From contig CATLGL010000071.1 of NCBI GenBank assembly GCA_949935895.1, positions 1 to 8,533 of the forward strand: a DNA stretch of 8,533 nucleotides, written 5' to 3'. Below are positions 1-7,720 of the stretch, piece by piece (position 1 is the stretch's first letter; the number at the start of each line of letters is the position of its first letter). Under the pieces are notes generated by a model. The model was not told the origin of the DNA. It did not search any database and saw only the letters and a list, made by a program, of their open reading frames with translations. The position numbers and the translations under genes were made by a program. This DNA comes from an uncultured Clostridia bacterium (GTDB lineage: Bacteria; Bacillota; Clostridia; TANB77; CAG-508).

Positions 1-1317
1 TAGAGTATTTTATTAAAATGAAATCAGATGAAAAAATAGAGCAAAGATTTGTTGGTTTAGATTATTTAATTGAATGTGGAAAACACATGATAAAAGCAGG
101 AAATACTTCATTTGAAAAATTAGAAAATGATGAAGAAGAATTAAAAATATTAATTTTTACATCAGGAACAACTTCAAATTCAAAAGGTGTTATGTTGAAC
201 AACAGAAATTTAGCAGAAAATATCAATGCAGTATCTGCATATGTGAAAATATATCCAAAGGATCGATTATTTTCAGTATTACCATTACACCACTGTTATG
301 AATCAACAATTGGATTTTTACTTCCTATGGCACAAGGAGCATCGATTGCTATTTGTGAAGGATTACGATATATTGTACAAAATTTACAAGAAGCAAAGCC
401 AACAGGGATTTTGACAGTACCATTGTTAGTAGAAAGTTTATATAAGAAAATTAACGAAAAAATTGTAAAAAGTAAAAAAGATAAAATGGTAAATACAATG
501 ATATCTTTTACCAATGCACTAAAAAGAGCAGTAATTGATATTAAAAAGAAAGTATTTAAAGAAATATATGACAATTTAGGTCGGAAATTTAAGAATTGTA
601 GTTTGTGCAGCAGCACCAATTGATAAAAAAGTAGGAATATGGTTAGAGGATATTGGAATTACTTTTTTACAAGGTTATGGCTTAACAGAAACAGCACCAA
701 TTGCAGCATTAACACCAGAATATAAACCTTGTGTAGGCTCCTGTGGAAAAGCTATTGTTCAAGCAGACATTAAAATTGAAAATCCAAATGAAAAAGGAGA
801 AGGCGAAATTTTAATTAAATCACCAACACTAATGATGGGATATTACGAAGATGAAGAGGAAACAAGTAAAGCAATCAATAAAGAGGGATATTTTAATTCT
901 GGAGATATTGGCTATATGGATGAAGAGGGCTATATTTTTATTACAGGTAGAAGCAAAAATGTGATTGTAACACAAAATGGAAAAAATATTTATCCTGAAG
1001 AAATTGAAATGTTTATTGATAAAATTGAGGAAGTAAAAGAAACTATGGTATATGGAAAACAGCCAAGTAGCGATAGCAAAAAAGAAGAGAAAGAACTCAT
1101 AATTACAGCAAGAGTATTACCAGATTATGAGACAATAGAACAATTACATGGAAACATTTCAAAAGATGAAATCTATCAAATTATCTGGAGTAAAATAAAA
1201 GAAGTAAATAAAAAATTAACTTCGTATAAAGCAGTAAAATCACTTGAAATAAAAGAAGGAGAATTTGAGAAAACATCTACAATGAAGATAAAACGATATA
1301 AAGAATTAAGCCATTAG
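1..1317 (+). CDS. AMP-forming long-chain acyl-CoA synthetase, 5'-partial, with an internal +1 frameshift
   Basis: Adenylate-forming enzyme (ANL superfamily), expected to activate a fatty or other carboxylic acid with ATP and load it onto CoA. The frame is open to the left edge (codons from base 3), so the N-terminus lies outside the window; the ATG at 18 is internal. About 437 residues are visible, and ANL enzymes usually exceed 500. Seen motifs: the phosphate-binding loop TSGTTSNSKG (about 159-188), LPLHHCYE (about 280), GYGLTET (673-693), SGDIGYMDEEG with TGRSKNVIV (about 900-970), NGKNIYPEEIE, and a C-terminal EGEFEKTSTMKIKR whose lysine fits the catalytic A10 lysine. The frame breaks at 582, where an extra C precedes GGA. 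Unshifted reading stops at TGA 621-623; the +1 frame gives NLGGNLRIVVCAAAPID, the expected family sequence. It ends at TAG 1315-1317, followed by a terminator. Substrate cannot be told from sequence. Identity is firm; whether it is translated through the shift is inferred. Confidence 0.9.
579..588 (+). other. Putative +1 frameshift site 1 (GGT-C-GGA-AAT) in the acyl-CoA synthetase gene
   Basis: Frame 0 reads GGT CGG AAA and reaches TGA at 621-623. Skipping the C at 582 gives GGT GGA AAT and continues without a stop to 1317. The restored Gly-Gly is conserved in this part of acyl-CoA synthetases. There is no homopolymer, no Shine-Dalgarno-like stimulator immediately upstream and no evident downstream hairpin, so it does not resemble the prfB-type +1 site or a -1 slippery heptamer. 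The break in frame is directly seen; the decoding mechanism is inferred. Confidence 0.8.
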
Positions 1318-1344
1318 GTTTAATGAAAAAGAAGATAACAATCA

Positions 1345-1387
1345 AATGCCATATTATCATGAAAAAAATAATATGGTATTTTTTTAT
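1345..1387 (+). terminator. Rho-independent terminator after the acyl-CoA synthetase
   Basis: A 13-bp stem (1345-1357 with 1368-1380, containing one G-T wobble) has a 10-nt loop and runs into a T-tract at about 1379-1385. It lies 28 nt after the stop codon and separates this gene from the exporter operon. Confidence 0.88.
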
Positions 1388-1429
1388 TGTTGAATAGTAA
1401 CATATTAAGAATAAAAAATTGAAAATATA

Positions 1430-1459
1430 ATATCACAAAAAAATAGTTTGTGATATAAT
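1430..1459 (+). promoter_or_regulatory. Palindromic operator candidate overlapping the -10 box of the exporter operon
   Basis: Perfect 10-bp inverted arms ATATCACAAA (1430-1439) and TTTGTGATAT (1447-1456) flank a 7-nt spacer. A consensus -10 box TATAAT (1454-1459) overlaps the right arm. No good -35 box sits 16-18 bp upstream, where the sequence is the left arm itself. This arrangement suggests a dimeric repressor blocking the promoter, or an activator-dependent promoter. No T-tract follows directly, so a terminator is unlikely. The bound regulator is unknown. Confidence 0.65.
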
Positions 1460-1498
1460 GATAAAAAAGTTGCAAAAGAAGAAATAATGGGGGAGTAT

Positions 1499-3722
1499 AT
1501 GTTAGAATTAAAAAATGTGTCAAAATTTTACTATCAACAAGATACAGTAGCAAGTGGATTTAGTAAAATAAACTTAAAATTAAATAGGGGAGAATTTGTT
1601 GCTATTACAGGAGAAAGTGGAAGTGGGAAATCTACATTACTAAATGTCTTATCTGGATTAGATACTTATGAAGAAGGAGAAATGTATATAAATGGGCAAG
1701 AAACAAGTGGATATAGTGAAACCGATTTTGAAGCTTACCGTAAAAAATACATTGGAAATATTTTTCAAAGCTTTAATTTAGTAAATAGTTATACTGTGTA
1801 TCAAAACATTGAATTAGTATTACTAATCAATGGCTTTAAAAAATCAGAAGTAAAGCATAAGATTTTAGAAGTAATTGAAAAAGTAGATTTATTAAAATAT
1901 AAAAATACAAAGGCTTCAAAACTCTCGGGAGGACAAAAGCAAAGAGTAGCAATCGCGAGAGCATTAGTAAAAGAAACGCCTATTTTAGTGGCAGATGAAC
2001 CCACAGGAAATTTAGATTCAAAAGCTGCTCGGAAATATTATGAAATTATTACATGACATTTCAAAAGATAAACTGATGATTTTAGTAACCCATAATTATG
2101 AACAAGTAGAGCCATATGCTACAAGAAAAATTACAATGCATGATGGCAAAATGATAGAGGATAAAATCATAACTCCAATACAAGTAAAAGAGGAAAATGA
2201 AAATGTAGTACAGCCTAAAAACATGAAGGGTAGAAATAAAATTCGATTAGGAATCCGTAATACCTTTAATATACTGCCTAAATTTTTATTATTGTTTAGT
2301 GTGTATCTATTTTTATGCTTTGCTGTTTTAGGAGGGTATTCTTCTATCAAAAAACAACAATATGAACAATCTAAATTAGGACATAATTTTTATTTTAATG
2401 ATACAGGAGATAAACGTATTATTATCAAAAAGAAAGATAAAGGTATGTTAACAAAGCAAGACTATGAAGATATAAAAACCATTCCTAACGTTGATACTAT
2501 TGTAGAAGAAGATTTAACATTAGATAAATATTTTAGTGTTCATGGTGACCGTTATGGTTTTCCAGCTCAAATAGCAGACTGGGAATCAGCTCCTGAGGAG
2601 GTTAATATAGGAAGAAGACCAGAAAATGAAAATGAAGCAATTTTAGAAATTCCAAAAGACTATATGCCAATGTCTCAAATACAAGACAATATATTAAACA
2701 AGGAGTTTGAATTCCGTGATACTACTAACTGGATAGAAGCATTTGAAAATAAGCTAAAAATTGTAGGAATTGTCACTAATAAAGAAAAAGTAGGATTTTC
2801 AAACCATATTATTGTTTATGTAAGTACACCAAGGATGAAGGATACAAGAAAAGTAATCAATACTACCTATAGTAAATTAGAAGTAGAATTTAACAATCAC
2901 ATATTAGAAATTGGTGGACAATATCGTGTAGTACCAAATAAAAGAGTACCACAAGGAAAAGTATATGTTTTTGAAGAATTAAATTATATGGCAAAAAATA
3001 ATAATTGCAAAAATCAAAATATCAATCTAAAAGTAAAAAATCAGTATTATACCGATAATATTACCCTTACAATAGATAAAATTTATCTAAAACGTAACAT
3101 AAAGCAATTACTAGGAATTGAAGAATATAATGCATTTCAATCGATTTTTTATATGAATGATAATGACTATTACCAATTATTTGACAAAGGAAATTATCAA
3201 AGTAGTGTATTTATTAACAATGAAAAAGAAGTACAAGAAACCATACAGGCGCTAGAAAATAAGGGATATCAAACATTATATATAAAAGATACTTTAATTA
3301 ACGATATGGGAGAGGCCAAAGTTATTACTGATGCGATTACCATAGTAGTAACAGTAATAGTAATGGCAGCACTATTTTTCTTATCTTACTTTATTATTAA
3401 AATTATCTTAAAATCAAGGAATGTATATTATTCTACCATTCGTATTTTAGGTGCCACTAGAAAAAATGCAAAACAATTATTAAAAATTGAACTAATGACA
3501 GTTTTAAATATAGCCTATATGTTTGTTATTTTAATGAATATCTTAATTCAAAAACAGATAATTAAGCAAAGCTTTATACAAGACTTACTTTCTTATATTC
3601 AAATAAAAGACTATATTTTATTGTATGTGGTATTAGTTTTTATATCTATACTAATCTCTAACCGATATGCAAGACAGTTATTCAAAAAATCTGTTATGAA
3701 TACTTATAGGGAAGAGGTGTAG
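1499..3722 (+). CDS. ABC exporter 1: ATPase fused to FtsX/MacB-like permease, joined through a +1 frameshift
   Basis: Membrane ABC exporter subunit of the MacB/FtsX type, about 740 residues after frame correction. ATPase domain: Walker A GESGSGKST (38-46), Q-loop Q90, signature LSGGQKQR (142-149), Walker B ILVADEPTGNLD (162-173), H-loop His198. Permease domain: TM1 about 261-280, a large extracytoplasmic region with a GRRPENENEAIL motif near 370, then TM2-4 at about 610-635, 665-690 and 704-722, with the FtsX-like STIRILGATRKNAKQLLKIE between TM2 and TM3. The start at 1499 (MLELKNVSKFY) matches family starts, with GGGGGAG at 1489-1495 as RBS although the spacing is short; the in-frame ATG at 1487 is the alternative. 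The extra C at 2030 breaks the frame: unshifted reading stops at TGA 2054-2056 and loses the H-loop and permease. The next gene starts 3 nt after the stop, so the two likely form one complex. Cargo is unknown; peptide or antimicrobial export, or lipoprotein handling, are possible. Confidence 0.88.
2027..2036 (+). other. Putative +1 frameshift site 2 (GCT-C-GGA-AAT) in exporter 1
   Basis: Frame 0 reads GCT CGG AAA and ends at TGA 2054-2056. Skipping the C at 2030 gives GCT GGA AAT ATT ATG, continuing the ATPase through LVTHNYE and into the permease. The site lies just after the Walker B/D-loop segment. The alternative of separate restart at ATG 2040 is weak: no RBS precedes it and the start would fall inside the ATPase domain. 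Confidence 0.8.
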
Positions 3723-3725
3723 AAA

Positions 3726-6183
3726 ATGGTAAAACTAGAAAAAGTAGAAAAATATTTTAATCGTCATAAGAAAAATGAAATTCGTGCAATTGATACGGTT
3801 AGTTTAGAATTACCAGATAAAGGATTAGTAGCCATTTTAGGAAATTCTGGTTGTCGGAAAAACCACATTATTAAATGCGATTGGTGGATTAGATAAAATT
3901 AATAAAGGAAGGATTTATATTGATGGTAAAAAAATAACTAAAACAAGTAAGTCAAAAATTGATCGCATTCGAAATTTAAAAATTGGGTATATTTTTCAAA
4001 ATTATCATTTAATTAATCATTTAACAGTATTTGATAATGTGGCTTTAGTATTAAAAATGGTAGGAATTAAGAAAAAGGAAGAAATCACAAAACGAGTAAA
4101 TTACATATTAGAAGTATTAAAAATGTATCCATACCGTAATAGACTTGCCTATATGTTATCAGGAGGACAAAAACAAAGAGTAGCCATTGCAAGAGCAATT
4201 GTAAAAAATCCTAATATTATTATTGCCGATGAACCTACAGGAAATTTAGATAGTAAAAATTCTATAGAAATTATGAATATTATTAAATCGATTTCAAAAG
4301 AAAAATTAGTAATATTAGTAACACATGAAAAAGAACTTGCTGAATTTTACGCATTACGTACGATTACTGTAGTAGATGGAAAAATAGCGTCAGATGAGTT
4401 AAATAAGAAAAATCAAGACTTAGATTACCGAATGTACAATAAAATTTACTTAAAAGATATGCCAGTTCATGAAGCAATAAAAGAAAAGGGGCTTCAAATA
4501 GACTATTATGATGATGAAGAACAAAAGGCAAAAACAAAAGTAAAAATGGTAGTAAAAAATGGAAATATTTATATACAATCAGATAAAAAGATAGAAATTA
4601 TAGATGAAGATTCAAGTATTGAATTGGTGAATAGTCATTATAAAAAAATGTCTAGAAGGATATATGAAAATTATCAATTTAATAATGAAAAAATTATTAA
4701 TGACCACTATAAGAAAAAATACTCCTCAATTTATAATATAGTAACATTACTAATAAATGGAGTAAAGAAAATACTAAGTTATTCTCCACTAAAAAAAATA
4801 TTATTATTAGGATTTTTTATTTCATCAATGTTTATTGTATATGCAGTTAGTACTTTGTTTGGGATTACGAATATTAAAGATGAAAAATTTGTTGCAACCA
4901 ATCGAGATTATTTAAGTGTTATTAGTTACCAAAATAATGTATCAGATTATATAAAAGATGAGGCATTAGATTTTATAGATTATCTATTACCAGGAGATTC
5001 GAAAATAAATTTTGAAATAGAATATCCAGATTATTACCAAACAGTGGGAGTCACACAAAGAATAACAGCATCAATATCAGCAGTTAATCGAATCAAACAA
5101 GAGGAGATTATATTAGGAGAGATGCCACAAAATAAAACACAGATTGTAATTGATAAAATGGTAGTAGATAAAATATTTTCTGATATATTAGCAAAGCAAA
5201 TAGGAATTACCAATAGTAGCCAGTTAATCGGAAGAACATTGAAGGTAGCATCAGATGGTATGAGCAATAACCAAACCACATCATTATCTGATTATACTAT
5301 TGTAGGAATTGTTGATAAAAAGAGTCCATCTGTGTATTTAGAAAAAGAAAATTTTATCAATATCATATCGATGAACCAAGCAGGACAAAATCCTAATTTA
5401 CAAGATAGTGGAGCTATTCGATTAGTAGATGTTAATTTGGTAAGTGACGAAATTACCATAAAAAAGGGAAGAAGACCAGAAAATGATTATGAAATTATCG
5501 TAAATAATAATTATGCTTCACAAATGAAATTAAATAAAACAATTGACCAAAAAGTAAATGGACAAAAATTGAAAGTAGTAGGGTATTATGAAAGCAAATA
5601 TGGAAAAGACGAATATTATGCAACTCCCAATACCATAAAATATCAAACAATTGAAAAAAGTCAAAATTTTATAGTGTGTCCAAAAAATAAAGAACAAGCA
5701 ATGGCATATTTTTTACAAACAAATCGAAACATAGAAGATACTTATCAAAAAGATAAAACAACATATATTGAAAGAATGAAATCACAAATTATATCAGGTA
5801 TTACCGTAGCTTGTGTTATTTTGGCTATTTCTTTAGTAGAAATTTTTCTAATGATACGTTCCTCATTCTTGTCAAGAAAAAAAGAAGTAGGAATTTTAAG
5901 GGCAATTGGAGTAAAGGTAAGTGATATTTATAAAATGTTTTTAGGAGAAATTTTAGCAATTGATTTGTTAATCTGTACACCAGGAATTACCTTTATGTCT
6001 TATATTTTATATAATTTAACGAAAACTTATTACTTTGCCAATCAATTTGTCTTAAACTCTACAGTAGTAGGAATTAGTCTACTAATTGCGTTTGGATTTA
6101 ACATAATAGTTGGATTATTACCAGTATACCATACATTAAGAAAAACACCAGCTCAAATTTTAAGTGGAAATGCGATTGATTAG
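3726..6183 (+). CDS. ABC exporter 2: ATPase fused to FtsX/MacB-like permease, with a +1 frameshift in Walker A
   Basis: Second ATPase-permease fusion of the operon, about 818 residues after frame correction. The start is ATG 3726, with AAGAGGTG (3712-3719) as RBS overlapping the end of exporter 1. ATPase: Walker A GNSGCGKTT (39-47), LSGGQKQR (144-151), Walker B IIIADEPTGNLD (Asp168, Glu169), H-loop His200. A charged linker (about 215-350) leads to TM1 (about 354-378), a long extracytoplasmic region, TM2 (about 686-712), TM3 (about 738-762) and TM4 (about 778-803). The FtsX hallmark RKKEVGILRAIGVKVSDI precedes TM3 and the protein ends in TPAQILSGNAID. The outer region holds two similar motifs, GEMPQNKTQIVID (near 463) and GRRPENDYEIIV (near 580). 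An extra C at 3855 falls inside Walker A; unshifted reading stops at TAA 3894-3896 after 56 codons. It probably pairs with exporter 1 as a heterodimer. Cargo cannot be predicted. Confidence 0.88.
3852..3861 (+). other. Putative +1 frameshift site 3 (TGT-C-GGA-AAA) in Walker A of exporter 2
   Basis: Frame 0 reads TGT CGG AAA AAC and ends at TAA 3894-3896. Skipping the C at 3855 gives TGT GGA AAA ACC ACA, restoring the invariant GKTT of the P-loop. The identical 9-mer without the C (TGTGGAAAA) occurs in frame at 75-83 and 742-750 and is not interrupted there. Confidence 0.82.
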
Positions 6184-6270
6184 GAAAAGTAGGACATGAT
6201 AAAGACCACAAAGATTTGTAGTTAAAAGCAGAATAGGAAGTTTAAGAGCCTAATAATGGAATAAAATAAA

Positions 6271-6312
6271 AGAATCAACAGTATCAAAATTTTATTACTG
6301 TTGATTTTTTTA
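6271..6312 (+). terminator. Rho-independent terminator of the exporter operon
   Basis: A perfect 11-bp stem, AATCAACAGTA (6273-6283) with TACTGTTGATT (6296-6306), extends by a G-T and an A-T pair outward. It has a 12-nt loop and a run of seven T at 6305-6311. It lies about 90 nt after the stop of exporter 2; no gene was seen in 6184-6270. Confidence 0.9.
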
Positions 6313-6367
6313 TAAAATTATTTATTATCATGATTGAAACAATTTTAGTAAAAAACAATTGTTAGCC

Positions 6368-6396
6368 TTGACAAACAAATAAAATTATCATATAAT
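6368..6396 (+). promoter_or_regulatory. Consensus sigma-A-type promoter of the regulator-suf operon
   Basis: TTGACA (6368-6373) and TATAAT (6391-6396) are both exact consensus hexamers, separated by the optimal 17 bp. Transcription is expected to start near 6403. So strong a promoter in front of a regulator and suf genes suggests control by repression, possibly autoregulation. Confidence 0.9.
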
Positions 6397-6401
6397 GTTA
6401 A

Positions 6402-6417
6402 CCAAATCTAACTTTGG
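6402..6417 (+). promoter_or_regulatory. Candidate operator at the transcription start of the suf operon
   Basis: Inverted repeat CCAAA-N6-TTTGG begins 5 bp after the -10 box, where a repressor would act. A shorter overlapping repeat, GTTA-N8-TAAC, spans 6397-6412. The arms are short and the region is AT-rich, so chance is possible. It does not match the classical DtxR/IdeR box. Confidence 0.35.
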
Positions 6418-6434
6418 AAAGAGGAAAGAAAATA

Positions 6435-6899
6435 ATGATATCAAAGGCATTAGAAGAATATATAAAAACCATGTACATATTAAAACAGCAAAATGGGAAA
6501 ATAAGAGTAACAGATATTGCACAAAAAATGAATTGCACAAAACCAAGTGTGAATAAAGCAATTTATCAATTAAAAGACCATGAACTATTAAATTATGAAT
6601 CCTATGGAACCATTGAATTAACTCAAAAAGGAGAAGATTTAGCAAAAAAAGTATTAGAAGCATATGACATTGTGTACTTATTTTTAAAAGAGGTTTTAAA
6701 TTTAGAAAAAGAAGAAGCACAACAAGAAGCAGAGAAGATAAAATCCTCTATTGGAGATACTACAGCAAATAAATTAGCAAAATATGTTCACAAAGTGTTA
6801 GGGTTTAATAATTTAGACTGTAATTACGATATAGGAAAAGAGAAATGTAGATGTTGTGTTAGGAGAACGATTTCTAAAATAAATGAACGAAAAAGATAG
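6435..6899 (+). CDS. DtxR/MntR-fold transcriptional regulator with a C-terminal cysteine cluster, likely suf regulator
   Basis: Predicted DNA-binding regulator of 154 residues. An N-terminal winged helix-turn-helix (about 4-65, with VTDIAQKMNCTKPSVNKAIYQL as core, given in part here by its first residues VTDIAQKMN) and a helical dimerisation region (about 66-125) resemble DtxR/MntR proteins. By eye alignment to Bacillus MntR, most metal ligands are replaced: Asp8 by Glu, Glu11 by Lys, His77 by Tyr, Glu102 by Lys, His103 by Ser; only Glu99 seems kept. Instead the C-terminus holds Cys129, Cys138, Cys140 and Cys141 (C-X8-C-X-C-C), with Cys34 elsewhere. The start at ATG 6435 has AGAGGAAAG (about 6420-6428) upstream; the TTG at 6414 overlaps that RBS and is unlikely. 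It is the first gene after a consensus promoter, with sufC next. Regulation of suf by sensing Fe-S clusters or iron through these cysteines is inferred. There is no CGG codon or frame break. Confidence 0.8.
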   Translation: MISKALEEYIKTMYILKQQNGKIRVTDIAQKMNCTKPSVNKAIYQLKDHELLNYESYGTIELTQKGEDLAKKVLEAYDIVYLFLKEVLNLEKEEAQQEAEKIKSSIGDTTANKLAKYVHKVLGFNNLDCNYDIGKEKCRCCVRRTISKINERKR

Positions 6900-6930
6900 G
6901 ATAAAAAATAGAAGGGACTGTAATAGAGAT

Positions 6931-7669
6931 ATGAGTAATCAATTATTAGAAATAAAAGCTTTATATGTAAATGCAGAAGAAAAAGAAATTTTAAAAGGAA
7001 TCAATTTAAACATGGGAAAAGGAGAAATTCATGTCATTATGGGACCAAATGGTTCTCGGGAAAACGACAACAGCAAATTCCATACTAAATAACCCAAGTT
7101 ATACGAAAACAAATGGTAGCATTTTATTAGAAGGAGAAGATATTACCAATTTAAAAACAGATGAAATTGCAAGAAAGGGAGTTTTCATGTCATTTCAATT
7201 ACCAGAAGAAATTATGGGGGTATCAGTTACGAATTTCTTAAAATATGCTAAAAATAAAATGACAGGGAAACCTGTAAAAATATTTGAATTTAAAAAAGAA
7301 CTAAAAAAATATACACAAGCACTAAATATAAATGATGAAAACCTAGAAAGAAGTCTGAATGTAGGATTTTCTGGTGGAGAAAAAAAGAAGAATGAAATTT
7401 TACAAATGCTAGTATTAAATCCAAAACTAGCCATTTTAGATGAAACAGATTCAGGCTTAGATGTAGATGCCATCAAAACTGTATCAAAAGGAATTGAGAT
7501 GTTTAAAAATAAACAAAATGCAGTTTTAATTATTACTCATAATACAAAAATCTTACATAGTCTAAAGGTAGACTATGTTCACATCCTAGTAAATGGAAAA
7601 ATTGTAAAAACAGGAGATGCAGAACTTGCAAAAGAGATTGAAGAAAAAGGTTATGCAGAATATAAATAA
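6931..7669 (+). CDS. sufC: SufC, Fe-S cluster assembly ATPase, with a +1 frameshift in Walker A
   Basis: Cytosolic ABC-type ATPase of the SUF system; it binds SufB (and SufD) and drives the conformational change of the scaffold for Fe-S cluster assembly. After frame correction it has 245 residues, normal for SufC. Motifs: Walker A GPNGSGKTT (38-46), the SufC-typical FMSFQLPEEIMGV, signature GFSGGEKKKNEILQ (from about 145), Walker B LAILDETDSGLDVDA (Asp170, Glu171), H-loop His203. The start ATG 6931 (MSNQLLEIKALYV) fits the family; the best RBS, GAAGGGA at 6911-6917, is rather far (13 nt), so initiation may be modest or coupled to the regulator gene ending at 6899. The extra C at 7057 breaks the frame inside the P-loop; unshifted reading stops at TAA 7090-7092. 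SufC is commonly needed for SUF function, so a real null allele beside an intact sufB would be surprising. Confidence 0.92.
7054..7063 (+). other. Putative +1 frameshift site 4 (TCT-C-GGG-AAA) in Walker A of sufC
   Basis: Frame 0 reads TCT CGG GAA AAC and ends at TAA 7090-7092. Skipping the C at 7057 gives TCT GGG AAA ACG ACA, restoring the P-loop GSGKTT. It is the only one of the four sites with GGG rather than GGA after the C. This shows that the shared element is T-C-GG-R-AA and not a fixed oligonucleotide. Confidence 0.82.
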
Positions 7670-7720
7670 AAATACCAATGGAATTGATAAGATTTGCAAC
7701 ATTGCGAAAGGAATAAAAAT

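Noticed and set aside
6184..6270. A small gene or RNA between the exporter stop and its terminator
   Set aside because: No start with an RBS, no convincing codon pattern and no strong structure other than the terminator stem was seen.
6414..6434. TTG 6414 as the start of the regulator
   Set aside because: It overlaps the purine-rich RBS serving ATG 6435 and is close to the predicted transcription start. The family start pattern fits MISKALEEYI.
6883..6930. Start of sufC at ATG 6883
   Set aside because: It lies inside the end of the regulator gene and adds a basic 16-residue extension not expected for SufC. ATG 6931 gives the usual SufC N-terminus and length.
579..7063. Homopolymer indel error or homopolymer slippage as the cause of the breaks
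   Set aside because: The extra base is a C with no neighbouring C on its 3' side and is not in a run, and many long A and T runs in the window cause no break. A motif-specific base-calling artefact is not excluded and is kept as the main rival explanation.
579..7063. Codon reassignment of CGG as the full explanation
   Set aside because: Reading CGG as any single amino acid leaves the ribosome in the wrong frame, with stops within about 15 codons. A shift or four-base reading is required.
1..7669. Calling the four frame-broken genes pseudogenes
   Set aside because: Each has exactly one lesion of the same type in the same context, with all motifs and downstream frames intact. One of them is sufC beside an intact sufB. 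Random decay would give varied lesions.
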